Of a stretch of DNA of 64,000 nt, positions 10,079 to 20,803 are shown in pieces. How positions within the stretch are numbered: position 1 is the first letter of the stretch; every line of letters starts with the position of its first letter. This DNA comes from Gautieria morchelliformis (Eukaryota; Basidiomycota; Agaricomycetes; Gomphales; Gomphaceae): positions 1 through 64,000 of the forward strand of contig WHVA01000445.1 in the NCBI GenBank assembly GCA_015179125.1. Reading direction: 5' to 3'. The notes below the pieces were generated by a model. The model searched no databases. It saw only the letters and a program-made list of their open reading frames with translations, and was not told the DNA's origin. Position numbers and translations under genes: made by a program.

Positions 10079-12805
10079 TCAATGAGCCAGGTTTGGCTTC
10101 AGCGCCGGGGTGACCCTGCTCACCCTTGGCCCCTTGCCCTCATTTGGCAATTCATTATTGTTGAACGAGACCTTGCCTGTGGGGATTATTTCATTCCCCT
10201 TGCGGATCGTTCCTGGGCTTGAGAAGTCCAGGGTGATGCCAAATCTCCTTAGGAACGGTGTTCCTAAGATCGCGTCGTAATATTCGACGTTCCCTACGTC
10301 AAAATATTCGTCGTACGTTTCATGACCAAATTTAATGGTTGTGTTCATTCCATAATTGATCGTGGAACGGCTTCCTATGCAGGCTAGCTGCAGCGCAATT
10401 GGCTGCTCCAGGGCGAATGTCTTCATCCCTGTAGCTCATGTGAATTCAGGGGATAGTAATACCCCTTCGCTCCCGCTATCCAGCAGGCAGTGGGCTTTTA
10501 TGCCATTTATTTCCCAGTACCCTGAGAGGGTACAGCTTTCCTGCGCAGGCGCGTTGGCCGTGTCCTATGCTTGCTTCGGTGCTGATACACCGGTTCGGCC
10601 GACATGTGTGCCGCCATGACTTTCGTGGCGGCGTCGTCTTCCAGTGTGATTCTGCTTGCGCTGGACCTGTAGGCGGTGTCTTGCGCCTCTTCGTCCCATT
10701 CATAGTACTGGGACGGCTCCGGATCCCATTCTTCAGCGGGCACGTCTCCGTTGTCCAGAGGTTCGTTGGGTTGGGGATCCCCCTCCCCCTCTTCATCAAC
10801 CTGATGAAGAGAATTTTGACCGGGATCCGCCTCCGGGTCCTTGGTCTCATCATCGTGCCTTGCGGCCGCTGTCCTTATACCAGACATAAGCCGGGGGCAC
10901 TCCGCGTTCTTGTGGCCAGGTTGGCCGCATTCAAAGCACGTACTGCTTTGGCTGCCACTGGGCCAATCCTTAGGCTGGCCCAACGCTTTCGTTGGTGGGG
11001 CAGGTTGCGGGGACAAGCCTGACACTTGAGACTGTTTAGCTTCAGGTGGGCGTCCAGCTTGTGCTGGGCGTGGGGGTGGCGGTTGCTGCGACGCTCCACT
11101 TCTCAAGAACAGGCTAGGCCTGGTCAGGCCCATCTGTGTCACCAGCTTGCTCCCTGTAAGCCGGGCAGCGCTTGCTGTTGCCGCTGTGCTCTCTGCGTGG
11201 CGCATCCCCATATTGTATCGGGATGCCTCCTCTATCATTCGGGCCATCTTGAAGAGTTGCTCTATCGAGCTGCTCTCGGCGTTATAGCCCTTTTTGAGGA
11301 CTTCGTTGTGCAGCATCTCGCACAGCACCGACACGAACCGTCTCCAGAACGTGTAGTTGTCTGGCGGCTGTATCATACACACCACATATTTCGTGAGCTC
11401 GTTCAGCATCTCCTGAACGGTCTTTGTGCCCTGCATGACCGCGTCGAATTTATTTGATGCATGGTGGTACGTCAGTGTGTGCAGGAACCTTTTTTGGAGG
11501 CCCTGCATCACTGTTTCCAGGGTCCAACTGCAGACCTGGCAATCGAAGCATTCTACATTTCGAAGGAACCATTCCTGGGCTTCGCCGGTCAGGCGAGTGC
11601 CCATCCTGCATGTCGATGCTGGTTGGCCCTAGGAGGCAGTTCATTTTCAGCCATCTTAAGATGGCTGCAACGAAGATTTCAAACTCTTTGAGGTGAGTGT
11701 TATGAAGTGAGGATCATCTGACATTTTTCCCGCTATTTCTACTATTTTTCCTAGCCTTCTAAGCAGTATTCTTCTGCTTGTTACGCTTGTGTCACATGTC
11801 ACCATTGCTAACACCAGTGATTGCCATTCCAGTGTTCCATGACGTTCTACCGGTTTCCACCCCTATGTCCATCATATACAATTACTAGATCATTAGTTAC
11901 AAACAATCTAATGGTTTTTAGCCCATCACACCCATGAGGAGTGCGGTTGTTGAGCTCTGAGTTAACAGTGTCCTCATTGCTAGTGTTTTGGTTTGTTCTC
12001 GTTGTCCTGTGCTGTGAGATTGGCTATCCTTCCCCCAGTCGTGTTTGCATTAACTTGCATTCTCTTATTCCAGCTTCGTTCACCACAGTGATGCCAACCC
12101 TTCTCATATACCAATTACAGTCAGATCCCCCGGCATATGGCTCGGGGTGAGCCAGCTTCACGCCGGCTTTTGCAAGCACAGACTTGTCTGGGTCTGTGTC
12201 GGCGGCATCTGGCAGTGGCACACGGATCATCCATGTGATCCCGTCATACGGCCCAAGCGGTACGATGTCAGCCTGATCCAGTATGCCCTGGCCCTCTGTT
12301 GGGGTCATGGATTGTTCGCGTGGCTGTGATGCCGCGTGGGGCAGGCTGTTGTATGCCCTGATGGGCCCCGGGCCTGGGTCGGGCTCGGGATCGGGAGCAT
12401 TTTTTGCTCTCGGGTCCGGGGGTGTGTTGTGCCTGGTGTCCCCCATCAGTCCCACATTGTGGATCCGCAGCCTGCTGTTGTAGGCTGCGTGCACTTGTCA
12501 TGCATCTTGCAAGGCTCATGTGAGCTGTTCGTCGGGCTGCTGAGCGGCGTGGCTTTGGGCCACTGCTTCCTCAGCGTTCTTTGCCAGCAGCTCGAGGGCC
12601 CACGTATGGCGGCGTGCAGCTGCGGCCTCTTTTCGCTGCCAGTGTGCGACTTCGAGCTCTAGGCTCTCTGTCGTCGCTTCAGAGTCAGGCTCTTAAGCGA
12701 CCTGCTCTCTGACGATCTGTTGGATCATCTTGCAGCTGTCCGTTGGGGCAGCCAGTTTCTCTTGGGGTTCATTTCTGAACCACACATCCTGTTCAACCAG
12801 GACGG
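10079..12805 (-). pseudogene. gag: Gypsy G1 gag-protease
   Basis: Blocks read YAGGSD (about 12125), the capsid-like region (11690-11150, GTRLTGEAQEWFLRNVE, KFDAVMQGTKTVQEMLNEL), a CCHC knuckle CFECGQPGHKNAECP (about 10920) and protease-like sequence (10500-10100, DSGSEGVLLSPE in a shifted frame, then LQLACIGSRS). An insertion near 11694-12120 splits the capsid region and frameshifts separate gag from protease. The 5' part that G2 has at 14135-15030 is missing, because the copy is cut at 12805 by an LTR-B unit. Confidence 0.82.
11694..12120. other. Unclassified 0.43-kb insertion in G1 gag
   Basis: Absent from G2 at the homologous gag position (15662). On the plus strand its edges read GAG|GTGAGTGTT and CCAATTACAG|TCAG, which resemble intron borders, but gag lies on the other strand. 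No inverted ends or clear target duplication are seen and no ORF is supported. Confidence 0.5.
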
Positions 12806-13897
12806 TGTCAAGATTGGTTTTTAGGCGTTAATATCGTGTATTAGTGAACACAGCGAATGCCCGAATGACTTGTGCGAATAAGTATGCCGTTCGGCGAATA
12901 GGTGAACCAATAAATGTTCACAAGATAAGAGGGCTGTGTTACATATCGAGATTTCCGCTAAGTCGGAACTGGAAAGGACAGCGGCTTCAACTTGTAGGTT
13001 GCGCCCCCAATGAACTATCGTCCTAGGGTTTTCGGAAATGTCTCGGAAGTCAGAATGTACTGAACTGAAGGTTGGTCAGAACTTGAGTCGTAACTGATGC
13101 AGAAGGCGGAAGACGGAAGGTGGAGAGACTGAGGACTTTCTAGACTCGCTGTGCTAAGAACAGGAGATGGAGCAAAGGAAATCAAGTATCGAAGGTGATT
13201 ATCTGATTGCAGAAACGGAGACATACATGAGGGGGTTTTATACAAAGCGCAGAAACAACAGGTAATGGTATGATACTAAGCAAGTTCCGGAGAGTGCGGG
13301 AATCGGATAGACATACGGGGTAAGTAACTAATACGGAACAATGGGGTGACAAGGGGGGTGCAGGGTAGGGTAAGTACAATGGCAAAGAACAAGGCGGGTA
13401 AGTACAATAGGCATCGGAAGAAACGGAACTACGGAAATGGTATCTTGCTGTGCTCAGGGTCGAGTACGGGGGCCGGTATCTGGAGGTGGCCAGGGGTACT
13501 GAAAGAACAAGGGAGGAGGGTTGCGGATATTGCGGATGCCGGAATAGAGTTGGAGGTGGCGCGGAGGTGGCATGGAGGATGTGCGGAGGTGGCAGAAATG
13601 GTTGATCGGAACAGTCGTAACAGGCTGCCTGAGCGGAGCTTTCCCTATCTACAGTCATAGTGAAATAGCCCATGGCACTTGACGATGTAACGTGCAAGGT
13701 GTCACGGAAGGGTTGTCTAAGTAGCGACAATCCCTTCGCCGTCAGCATGGAAAATAGTTCAAAGGCTAAGGTAACGAAGATGAAATATGAGAACTCACCA
13801 GTGATGCCTAAGTCCTCTTCTGGTCGAAGATAGAAATCTCCAGGAGAAGGCTCAAAACAATGATCACAGTGAGGTCAAGTTTGCACAAGATGGAAGA
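12806..13897. mobile_element. LTR-B copy 2, inverted and truncated
   Basis: Reverse complement of the 3' part of the LTR-B copy at 986-1985. It begins TGTCAAGATTGG at 12806, inside G1 gag. Homology stops at about 13893, just before the G2 5' LTR, so the outer part was lost or replaced at that junction. It carries a nested 686-bp solo LTR. Confidence 0.75.
12937..13622 (-). mobile_element. Solo LTR-F copy 1 nested in LTR-B
   Basis: Bounded by TGTTACATATCG and GTCGTAACA and flanked by a perfect 5-bp duplication GGCTG (12932-12936, 13623-13627). LTR-B copy 1 shows the empty site (AGGGCTGCCTGAGC in the same orientation). A TATAAAACCCC motif on the minus strand suggests that orientation. The second copy is at 18399-19091. 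Confidence 0.9.
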
Positions 13898-14113
13898 TGT
13901 AAATAACCTGTGTATCTACATGTACATTAGTTATTACATAATCCCAGTGGGCCCCTTAGGGACCCACTGTATAGTTTATGCGTGGGAACCGGCCAGCGGT
14001 TCCCATCGCATCTTACTCTTACCTGTCACTATGTAGCATTCAGAATACCACTCATTGGTCAAGTTCTGTTGTGCCCTTTGTGATACAAGGTCTTAAGATC
14101 GACATCCTTTACA
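13898..14113 (+). repeat. 5' LTR of G2 (LTR-A)
   Basis: A 216-bp TGTAAATAACC..CTTTACA unit placed just upstream of gag. It is near-identical to 22211-22425 and 23370-23584. I could not identify a convincing tRNA primer-binding site directly after it. Confidence 0.85.
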
Positions 14114-14134
14114 CCTTTTTGAACTATCCTGCGG

Positions 14135-17100
14135 TTGATCGCCACGCGACCAACCGATAGTGGATTCGAAGCAATCTTGAAAAAGATCGCTGCATCGACG
14201 ACTAAACATTGTTTAGACCCTCCAGTAGACCTCCTACTGTCGGTCGCGAGCATGATGATTCCACGCAGTCGAAGACGGACACGAGCGACGAGCTCGAGGT
14301 CCATGCCCCAGGCACAGCCCAGCGACACGATGGCTGACGCTACCCTGGACCAAGAGTCCAGGACGATAGAGGATGAGGAAAACCCCGACCATGTCTCGTC
14401 GAGCGTGGCCAAGGAAGAAGGAAGAGACGATGCCGGGCAACGAACCGGCACCACCGCCCCATTCCTCTCTGCCCAGAGACAAAGGAAAGGGCAGAGAAGT
14501 CTCACCGTCATCAGATGGTAGAGCAACAACGTCGAGGTGGGCACAAAGCCACGACTCAAACCGACGCTCATGAAGTAGAGCGATGACGATCGTCCCTGAA
14601 GGGGGACGACCGCAAAAAAGACGAGCCCGAGACGATGGTCAGGACTCGGAATACTCGAGCTCCAGTCGCAAGAGCTCGAGGGCTCCGACCATCGACCATG
14701 ATACAGCAGAGGCCATGAACAAACAGGTGCAGGCTGCGCTGCACCGAAGCACGCTGACGTGCGACAAGCACGATCAGCTGGCATCGCAGCTTGACAATGC
14801 CACCGCCACCCTAATGGCAATCGGCAAGGAACTCCACCAGGCGGAGGAGATCAGGCTGCAAGATGCAGCCATGCTGGAGGACGTCCAGAAAGCCCTCCGC
14901 CCACACGGGGAACACGACACAACTCATCCGAGCTCGCGACAGTCTGCAGCCAACGAACGCAGTCACGACGCGGAAGACCCGCGCCGAAAGGAGCGGGACA
15001 AGCAGCAAATGCCGCCGCCAGCCGTCCCGGTCGAACAGGACGTAAGGTTCAGGAACGAACCTCAAGAGCAACCGGCTGCCCCAATGGACAGCCGTAAGAC
15101 GATCCAACAGATCGTTAGGGATCAGGTCGCCTCAGAGCCTGACTCTGAAACGACGACCGAGAGCTTCAAGCTCGAAGTCGCACACTGGCAGTGTAAAGAA
15201 GCCGCAGCTGCGTGCCGCCACACGCGGGCACCCGAGCTACTAGTGAGAATGCTGAAGAAACAGTGGCCCACAGCCACACCGCTCAGCTGCCCGACGAGCA
15301 GGTCATGCGAGCCGTACAGGACGCACGGCAGGCGCCCGCAGCCTACAACAGCAGGCTGCAGATCCACAACGCGGGACTGACCGGGGACACCAGGCACAAA
15401 ATGCTCCCGATCCCGAGCCCGATCTGGGCCCGGGGCCCGTCAGGGCATACAACAGCCTGCCCCGCGAGCGATCCATGGCCCCAACGGAAGGCCAGGGAAT
15501 CCCTGACCAGGCCGACGTCATACCAATGGAGCCATACGACGGGATCACACGGATGATCCGCATGGCATTAGCAGGCGCCACGGACACAGACCCGGAGAAG
15601 TCTGTGCTAGCGAAAGCCGGCGTAAAATTGGCTCACCCCGAGCCATATGCCGGGGGATCTGACCTCGAAGAGTTTGAAATCTTCGTGGCAGCCATCCTAC
15701 GATGGCTGAAAATGAATTGCCTCCTAGGGCCAGCCATCATAGACATGCAGGTTGGCTACATGGGCACTCGCCTCACCGGCGAAGCCCAGGAGTGGTTCCT
15801 TCGAAACGTAGAATGCTTCAATCACCAGGTCCGCAGCTGGATGCTGGAAACTGTGATGCAAGGCCTTCAAAAAAGGTTCCTGCACACACTGACGTACCAT
15901 CACGCATCGAATAAATTCGACGCAGTCATGCAGGGCATGAAAACATTTCAGGAAATGCTGAACGAGCTCACGAAATACGTGGCATGTATGATACAGCCGC
16001 CAGACGATTACATGTTCCAGAGACGGTTCGTGTCAGCGCTGAGCGAAACGCTGCGCAACGAAGTCCTCAAAAAGGGCTATAATGCCGAGAGCAGCTCAAT
16101 AGAGCAACTCTTCGAGACGGCCCGGATGATCGAGGAGGCATTCCGATACAACATGGGGATGCGCCGCACAGAAAGTGCAGCAGCAACGGCAAGCGCTGCC
16201 TGGCTCACAGGGAGCAAGCCGTTGACACAAACGGGCCTGACCAGGCCCAGCCTGTTCCCAAGAAGCAGAACAGGACAGTGGCTACCACCCCCATGCCCAG
16301 CACAAGCTGGACACCCGCCTGAAGCTAAACAGCCTCAAGAATCAGGGTCGTCCCCGTGACCTGCCCCACCGGCGAAGGCGTCAGGCCGACCTAACGATCG
16401 GCCCAGCAGCAGCCAAAGCAGCACCACGTGCTTCGAATGCGGCCAACCTGGCCACAAGAGGGCAGAATGCCCCCGGCTTAAGTCCAGTATCAGGACAGCG
16501 GCCGCGAGGCACGAAGAGGAGACTGAAGATCCAGAGACGGATCTCGGTCAAAATTCTCTCCATCAAATTGATGAAGAAGGGGAGGGTGATCCCCAACCCA
16601 ACGACACTCCGGACAACGGAGATGCGCCCGCTGAAGAGTGGGACTCTGAGCCGTCCCAATACTATGAATGGGACAAGGAGGTGGAAGACACCACCTACAG
16701 GTCCAGTGTGATCAGATTCACGCCGGAGGATGAAACCGCCACAAAGGTCATGGCGGCACGCACATCGGTCATGCCAGACAAGGCGGCCGAGCCGGTGTAT
16801 CACCACCGAAGCAAACACAGGACGCGGCCAACGCGCCGGTGCAGTGAGAACCGTACCCTATCGGGGTACTGGGAAATAAACGGCGTAAAAGCCCACCGCC
16901 TGCTAGATAGCGGCAGCGAAGGGGTACTGCTATCCCCTGAATTCACGCGAGCTACAGGGATGAAGACATTCTCCCTGGAGCAGCCAATCATGCTGCAGCT
17001 AGCCTGTATAGGCAGCCGTTCAATGATCAACTATGGAATGAACATGACCATCAAATTTGGTCGTGAGACATACAACGAATATTTCGACGTAGCGAATGTC

Positions 17101-17163
17101 GACGAGCCCAGGGACGATCCGCAAGGGGAACGAAGTGATCCCCACGGGCAAGGTCTTCGATGA
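14135..17163 (+). pseudogene. gag: G2 gag-protease
   Basis: The N-terminal region (14583-15380, 265 open codons) is charged and helical, with repeated Lys/Arg/Glu. The capsid-like part is 15475-16356 (GTRLTGEAQEWFLRNVE, QGLQKRFLHTLTYHH, FDAVMQGMKTFQEMLNEL). A single in-frame TGA at 16357-16359 precedes the zinc knuckle CFECGQPGHKRAECP (about 16430) and an acidic linker. The aspartic protease follows: LDSGSEGVLLS near 16905, then LQLACIGSRS. It frameshifts near 17095. Comparison with G1 (12494-12120) shows the frame breaks between 15380 and 15475 are secondary. Gag and protease appear to share one frame, separate from pol. Confidence 0.82.
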
Positions 17164-17390
17164 TGATGGACCGACGAACAAGGACAAGGGGACATGGGTG
17201 AGCAGGATCACCCGGGCACCGAAGCCTAACCTGGCTCATTGAAGCCAGGAGGACGAGTTGTGGGACGACTCGTCCTCGAACTCACCCTACAACCGTAGGG
17301 AGAGGCGCTCTCACCTAACGGTGAAAGCGATGGGGAAGAGGAAAGCGGTTCCGTGTGCCACGGGACTTAATAGACGCCCACAGCGCCTAA

Positions 17391-19822
17391 TGGCTTCTAA
17401 GCCAACCACCACCATCATCCTCACAGATGATGACCTTCCTCGCCTCCGCGAGGAATGGATGGAACGAATCACTGACTTAGTCAGTGGAATTCCATTAGAA
17501 CTCCCACCACTATGGGAGATCAACCATGAGATCAACCTCATCAATCCCAACAAGCACATGCAGTATCGACTACCAAAATGCCCGGAACACTTCCGAGAGG
17601 AACTGTCGGCTAAGATAGAATGATACACCACTGCAAAGTGGTGGATTCCGGCAGTTGCGCAGCAGGCCGTGCCCATGCTGTGTGTGCCGAAGAAGAACGG
17701 TACATTGCAAGCCGTCTTCGATCTGCGCCAGCAGAGCGAAAACATGGTGAAGGACATCACGCCCTTCCCGGATCAGGATATCATCCACAGCGACATGGCT
17801 CGCTGTCGGTATCGAACAAAAACTCGATATGTCAGAAGCATACGAGCAGATCTGGATCCATCCGGATCACATAGCAAAGACTGCCTTTGCCACGATCCTT
17901 GGCACCTTCAGGAGCCAGGTGATACAGATGGGGGACTGTAACGCCCCATCAACATTCCAACGGCTGATGACAGCCATTTTCCGCGACTGCATAGGTCGCT
18001 TCGTCCATGTATACATGGACGACATCTTCATATTCTCACTCTCAATACAAGAGCATGAAGAGCACCTCTACATCGTCTTTGACAGACTGAGGAAGAACCA
18101 CCTCTTTCTGAGCAAGAAAAAGGTGGACCTCTATTCCATCCGAATGGAGTGTCTCGGCCATATCATCGATGGCCGAGGGGTACATGCCGACGAGGACAAG
18201 ATGCAATGCATCCGCGAGTGGCGTAGGCCATGGACGTTCAACGACGTCCAGCGTTTCCTCAGGCTGGTACAGTATCTGGCACACTACATGCTGGATGTTA
18301 GCGCATATACCACCCCACTATCGGGCTGTGCGCGTAATAACCGTCCATTCGAATGGACTCCACTACTAGACAAATGCTGGTAAAGCATTAAGGCATTGTG
18401 TTACGTATCGAGATTTCCACTAAGTCGGAACTGGAAAGGACAGCGGCTTCAACTTATAGGTTGCGCCCCCAATGAACTATCGTCCTAGGTATTTCGGAAA
18501 TGAGCCGGAAGTCGGAAAGTACTGGACCAGAGGTTTGGTCGGAACTTGAGTCGGAACTGAGGCGGAAGGCGGAAGACGGAAGGCTGAGAGAGAGACTGAG
18601 ATCTTGCTAGACTCGCTGTGCTAAGAACAGGAGATGGAGCGAAGGAAATCAAGTATCGAAGGTGATTATCTGATTGCAAAATAACAGACATACATGAGGG
18701 GGGTTTTATACAAAGCGCAGAGCAACAAGTAATGGTGTTGTACTAAGCAAATTCCGGAGGAAGCGGAAGTCGAGTACAATGTGTGGGAACTAACTAATTG
18801 GGAACAATGGGACTACAAGGGGGGTTCAGGGTAAGGTAGAACAATGGCAAAGAACAAGGGGTCGGGAAAACATATCTGACAACGAACTACAAGGGTGACC
18901 GGATGTGTGGTTTTGATGGATGGCGAGGTGGGTCCGGTGGGTCCGAGTAATAGAGTCGAAAGAACAAGGGAAATGTACAAGGGGCGGAATGGCGGAAATG
19001 TCGGAGGGGCGGAACGTGTTGCGGAACTATTGGAGGGGCGGAATGTATGGCGGAACTGAGGGTCGGAAGTCGGAAATGAAAGGTCGTAACACATTGGCCT
19101 GTAAGGCCCTGATCCTGCGTCCAGTAGACGCAAGGTGCCCAGAGCCGATCTGGGTGATCACCGACGGGTCAAAAGCCGGTGTTGGTGAGGTCTACAGCCA
19201 AGGTCCTGACGGGAAAACCTGTCGACCTGCCGGCTTCTTGTCAAAGAAGTTCAGTGTTGCTCAGCAACACTACCAGACTCACGAGCACGAGATGATCGCA
19301 GTGCTCGAGTCTCTCATGAAATGAGAGGACAAACTGCTGGGGCGAAGGTTCACCCTCCTCACAGGCCACAAAGGGCTCTAGTACTTTGAGACCCAGAAGA
19401 GCCAGAAAACTAGTCCCGCGGTACATCGGACCATACCACGTCGTCGAGCCTCACAACGACGCCTCGACGGTGACCCTTGATCTTCCGACGAGCTGAAAAG
19501 CCATCGCATTTCGCCGGTCTGCCATTCAAGCCTCGTACGGCAATACGAGGCTAACAACAATGAATTGCTCCCTCGTCGTGAGGCCAAGTCATTTTATGAC
19601 TTCAGAGCGAATGACGACAAGGAGTGGCTCGTCGACGAGATTATCGCACATTGATGGATAAACTCGACGGACCTGGAGTTCCAGGTCCATTGGACCCTAG
19701 GCGACATGACATGGGAACCCATGTCATCCTGCAAGGACCTTGAAGCCCTAGATAGCTATCTAGAGCTTCGGGGGGTGAGCAAGCCACGCGACCTCCCCAG
19801 ATGCCGCTAGACGCGTCTGTCA
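17391..19822 (+). pseudogene. pol: G2 pol: RT, RNase H, chromodomain; integrase core deleted
   Basis: Starts at MASKPTTTIIL. RT spans to about 18383 with YMDD present (HVYMDDIFIF), a CGA-to-TGA stop at 17621 and a short frameshift near 17820. RNase H (about 18383-19380) is split by a solo LTR at 18399-19091 and ends near HKGL. The sequence then jumps within a shared GAAGAGCC from the end of RNase H to the integrase C-terminus (ARKLVPRYIGPYHVVE), so the HHCC finger and DDE core are missing. The chromodomain (EWLVDEIIAH..LEFQVHWTLGDMTWEP..LEALDSYLELRGV) follows, with a TGA where G1 has CGA. Confidence 0.87.
18399..19091 (-). mobile_element. Solo LTR-F copy 2 in G2 RNase H
   Basis: A 693-bp TGTTACGTATCG..GTCGTAACA unit flanked by perfect CATTG duplications (18394-18398, 19092-19096). 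Excising it and one CATTG restores the RNase H reading KCW-stop-SIKALACKAPIL, matching G1. It shares its ends and inner sequence with copy 1 at 12937-13622. Confidence 0.92.
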
Positions 19823-20349
19823 CTGCTATGCCCTTCCGTTGTTGTCGTTGTCAGGGTCGGCGCCGACAATCGGGATGCTAGCCCCGATGTTGCGTGCGCC
19901 GGCAAAGGCGCTGTTGCGCGAGGTGATGATGGCCTGGCCACTGGGTCCATGGCCAGGTCATGTCGCGGCCTTTTTGAGGCAGTGTGGACCAGGGTAACCT
20001 GGAGCTGGCCTGCGCTCAGCTGCTGCTCCAGTTCCTTGATCTTGGCGTGCTCGGTTTCGAGCGCATCGTTGCGGTCTTCGATCGCACGTTCCAACTCCTT
20101 GACCTCTTTTTTGAGGTCGTGGATGTCCCGGAGGAGCTCTTCTCGTGCGTCACGTGTGATGCCCCTTGGGAGCCATCCCCAGGCTGCATCGACGGCGTCG
20201 CCGATGTCTTTGTCCCGCAATTTGACCTTGCGGGTGCCTGTTGTGGCCCTTAAGTGCGTGACGTAGTCCGCGCACGTTACGCAATCGTCTGGGTGGACGA
20301 TGGCGAGGGTGTCCTCCCATCCCACGATCATCCAGTGCTCCTGGTCCAC
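19807..20349 (-). CDS. Antisense coiled-coil ORF downstream of G2 pol
   Basis: A 180-codon ORF opposite to the element, starting MDQEHWMIVGWEDTL. The middle (residues about 70-115) is a strongly heptad-like charged helix (DIHDLKKEVKELERAIEDRN, then HAKIKELEQQL). The C-terminus is Ser/Thr/Pro-rich. Reading upstream in another frame gives ASWKPTTIIPTKMMPPKDGM, so an ancestral protein of roughly 250 residues with one frameshift is possible. I recognise no family. G1 has unrelated sequence here, so the ORF may be an insertion, or G1 may have lost it. Antisense ORFs downstream of pol are known in some plant Gypsy groups. Confidence 0.5.
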   Translation of the reverse strand: MDQEHWMIVGWEDTLAIVHPDDCVTCADYVTHLRATTGTRKVKLRDKDIGDAVDAAWGWLPRGITRDAREELLRDIHDLKKEVKELERAIEDRNDALETEHAKIKELEQQLSAGQLQVTLVHTASKRPRHDLAMDPVARPSSPRATAPLPAHATSGLASRLSAPTLTTTTTEGHSSDRRV

Positions 20350-20803
20350 TGGAGCATGGAGAATATCTGTGGCCCCTGTCTCGGGGCCATTGCTCGCATT
20401 GTGGATGTTGACAGATCAACGTCCATCCCATCTTTGGGGGGCATCATCTTTGTGGGGATGATGGTGGTAGGCTTCCAAGAAGCGATGCGCCCTCGGAAAG
20501 ATCTGAGGTGAAAATTTAACTGTGCCGTGGCCGGTGCGTCACGTGGTCTGCGATTTGGGGTCAACAAAGCAGACTTCCCGCCTGCTTGCTTCTTTTATTG
20601 GGCATCATGGCCATTCCAACTGTTGTTTTCGTATACCGTGGGCTGGCCCCTGTGAAATGTACGCCAAATATAATTATAGCCAATGCCGTCTGATTTTCCA
20701 TGATGTGCACGTCACTTCAGTTGTTAGGAGTCCAAACCTGACTCGAAGAATATGACAATAATATAATTCAGGAACAAGATACTGCCGGGATGCGTAGTTT
20801 CCC

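Larger units (their letters stand above)
320..12805 (-). mobile_element. Ty3/Gypsy chromovirus copy G1, with nested insertions
   Basis: On the minus strand the order is gag-protease (12805 to 10079), pol (9291 to 5838), ORF3 (2971 to 569) and the 3' LTR (535 to 320). The same order is seen in G2 at 13898-22425. The 5' end is lost: at 12805 the gag sequence runs into an unrelated LTR, and no 5' LTR is found. Nested inside are a 1-kb solo LTR (986-1985), a gag-only Copia element (3584-4997), a solo LTR of its own family (6008-6222), a MITE-like insertion (9315-9950) and an unclassified insertion near 11.7-12.1 kb. Frameshifts, stops and lost catalytic residues show it cannot move by itself. Confidence 0.85.
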
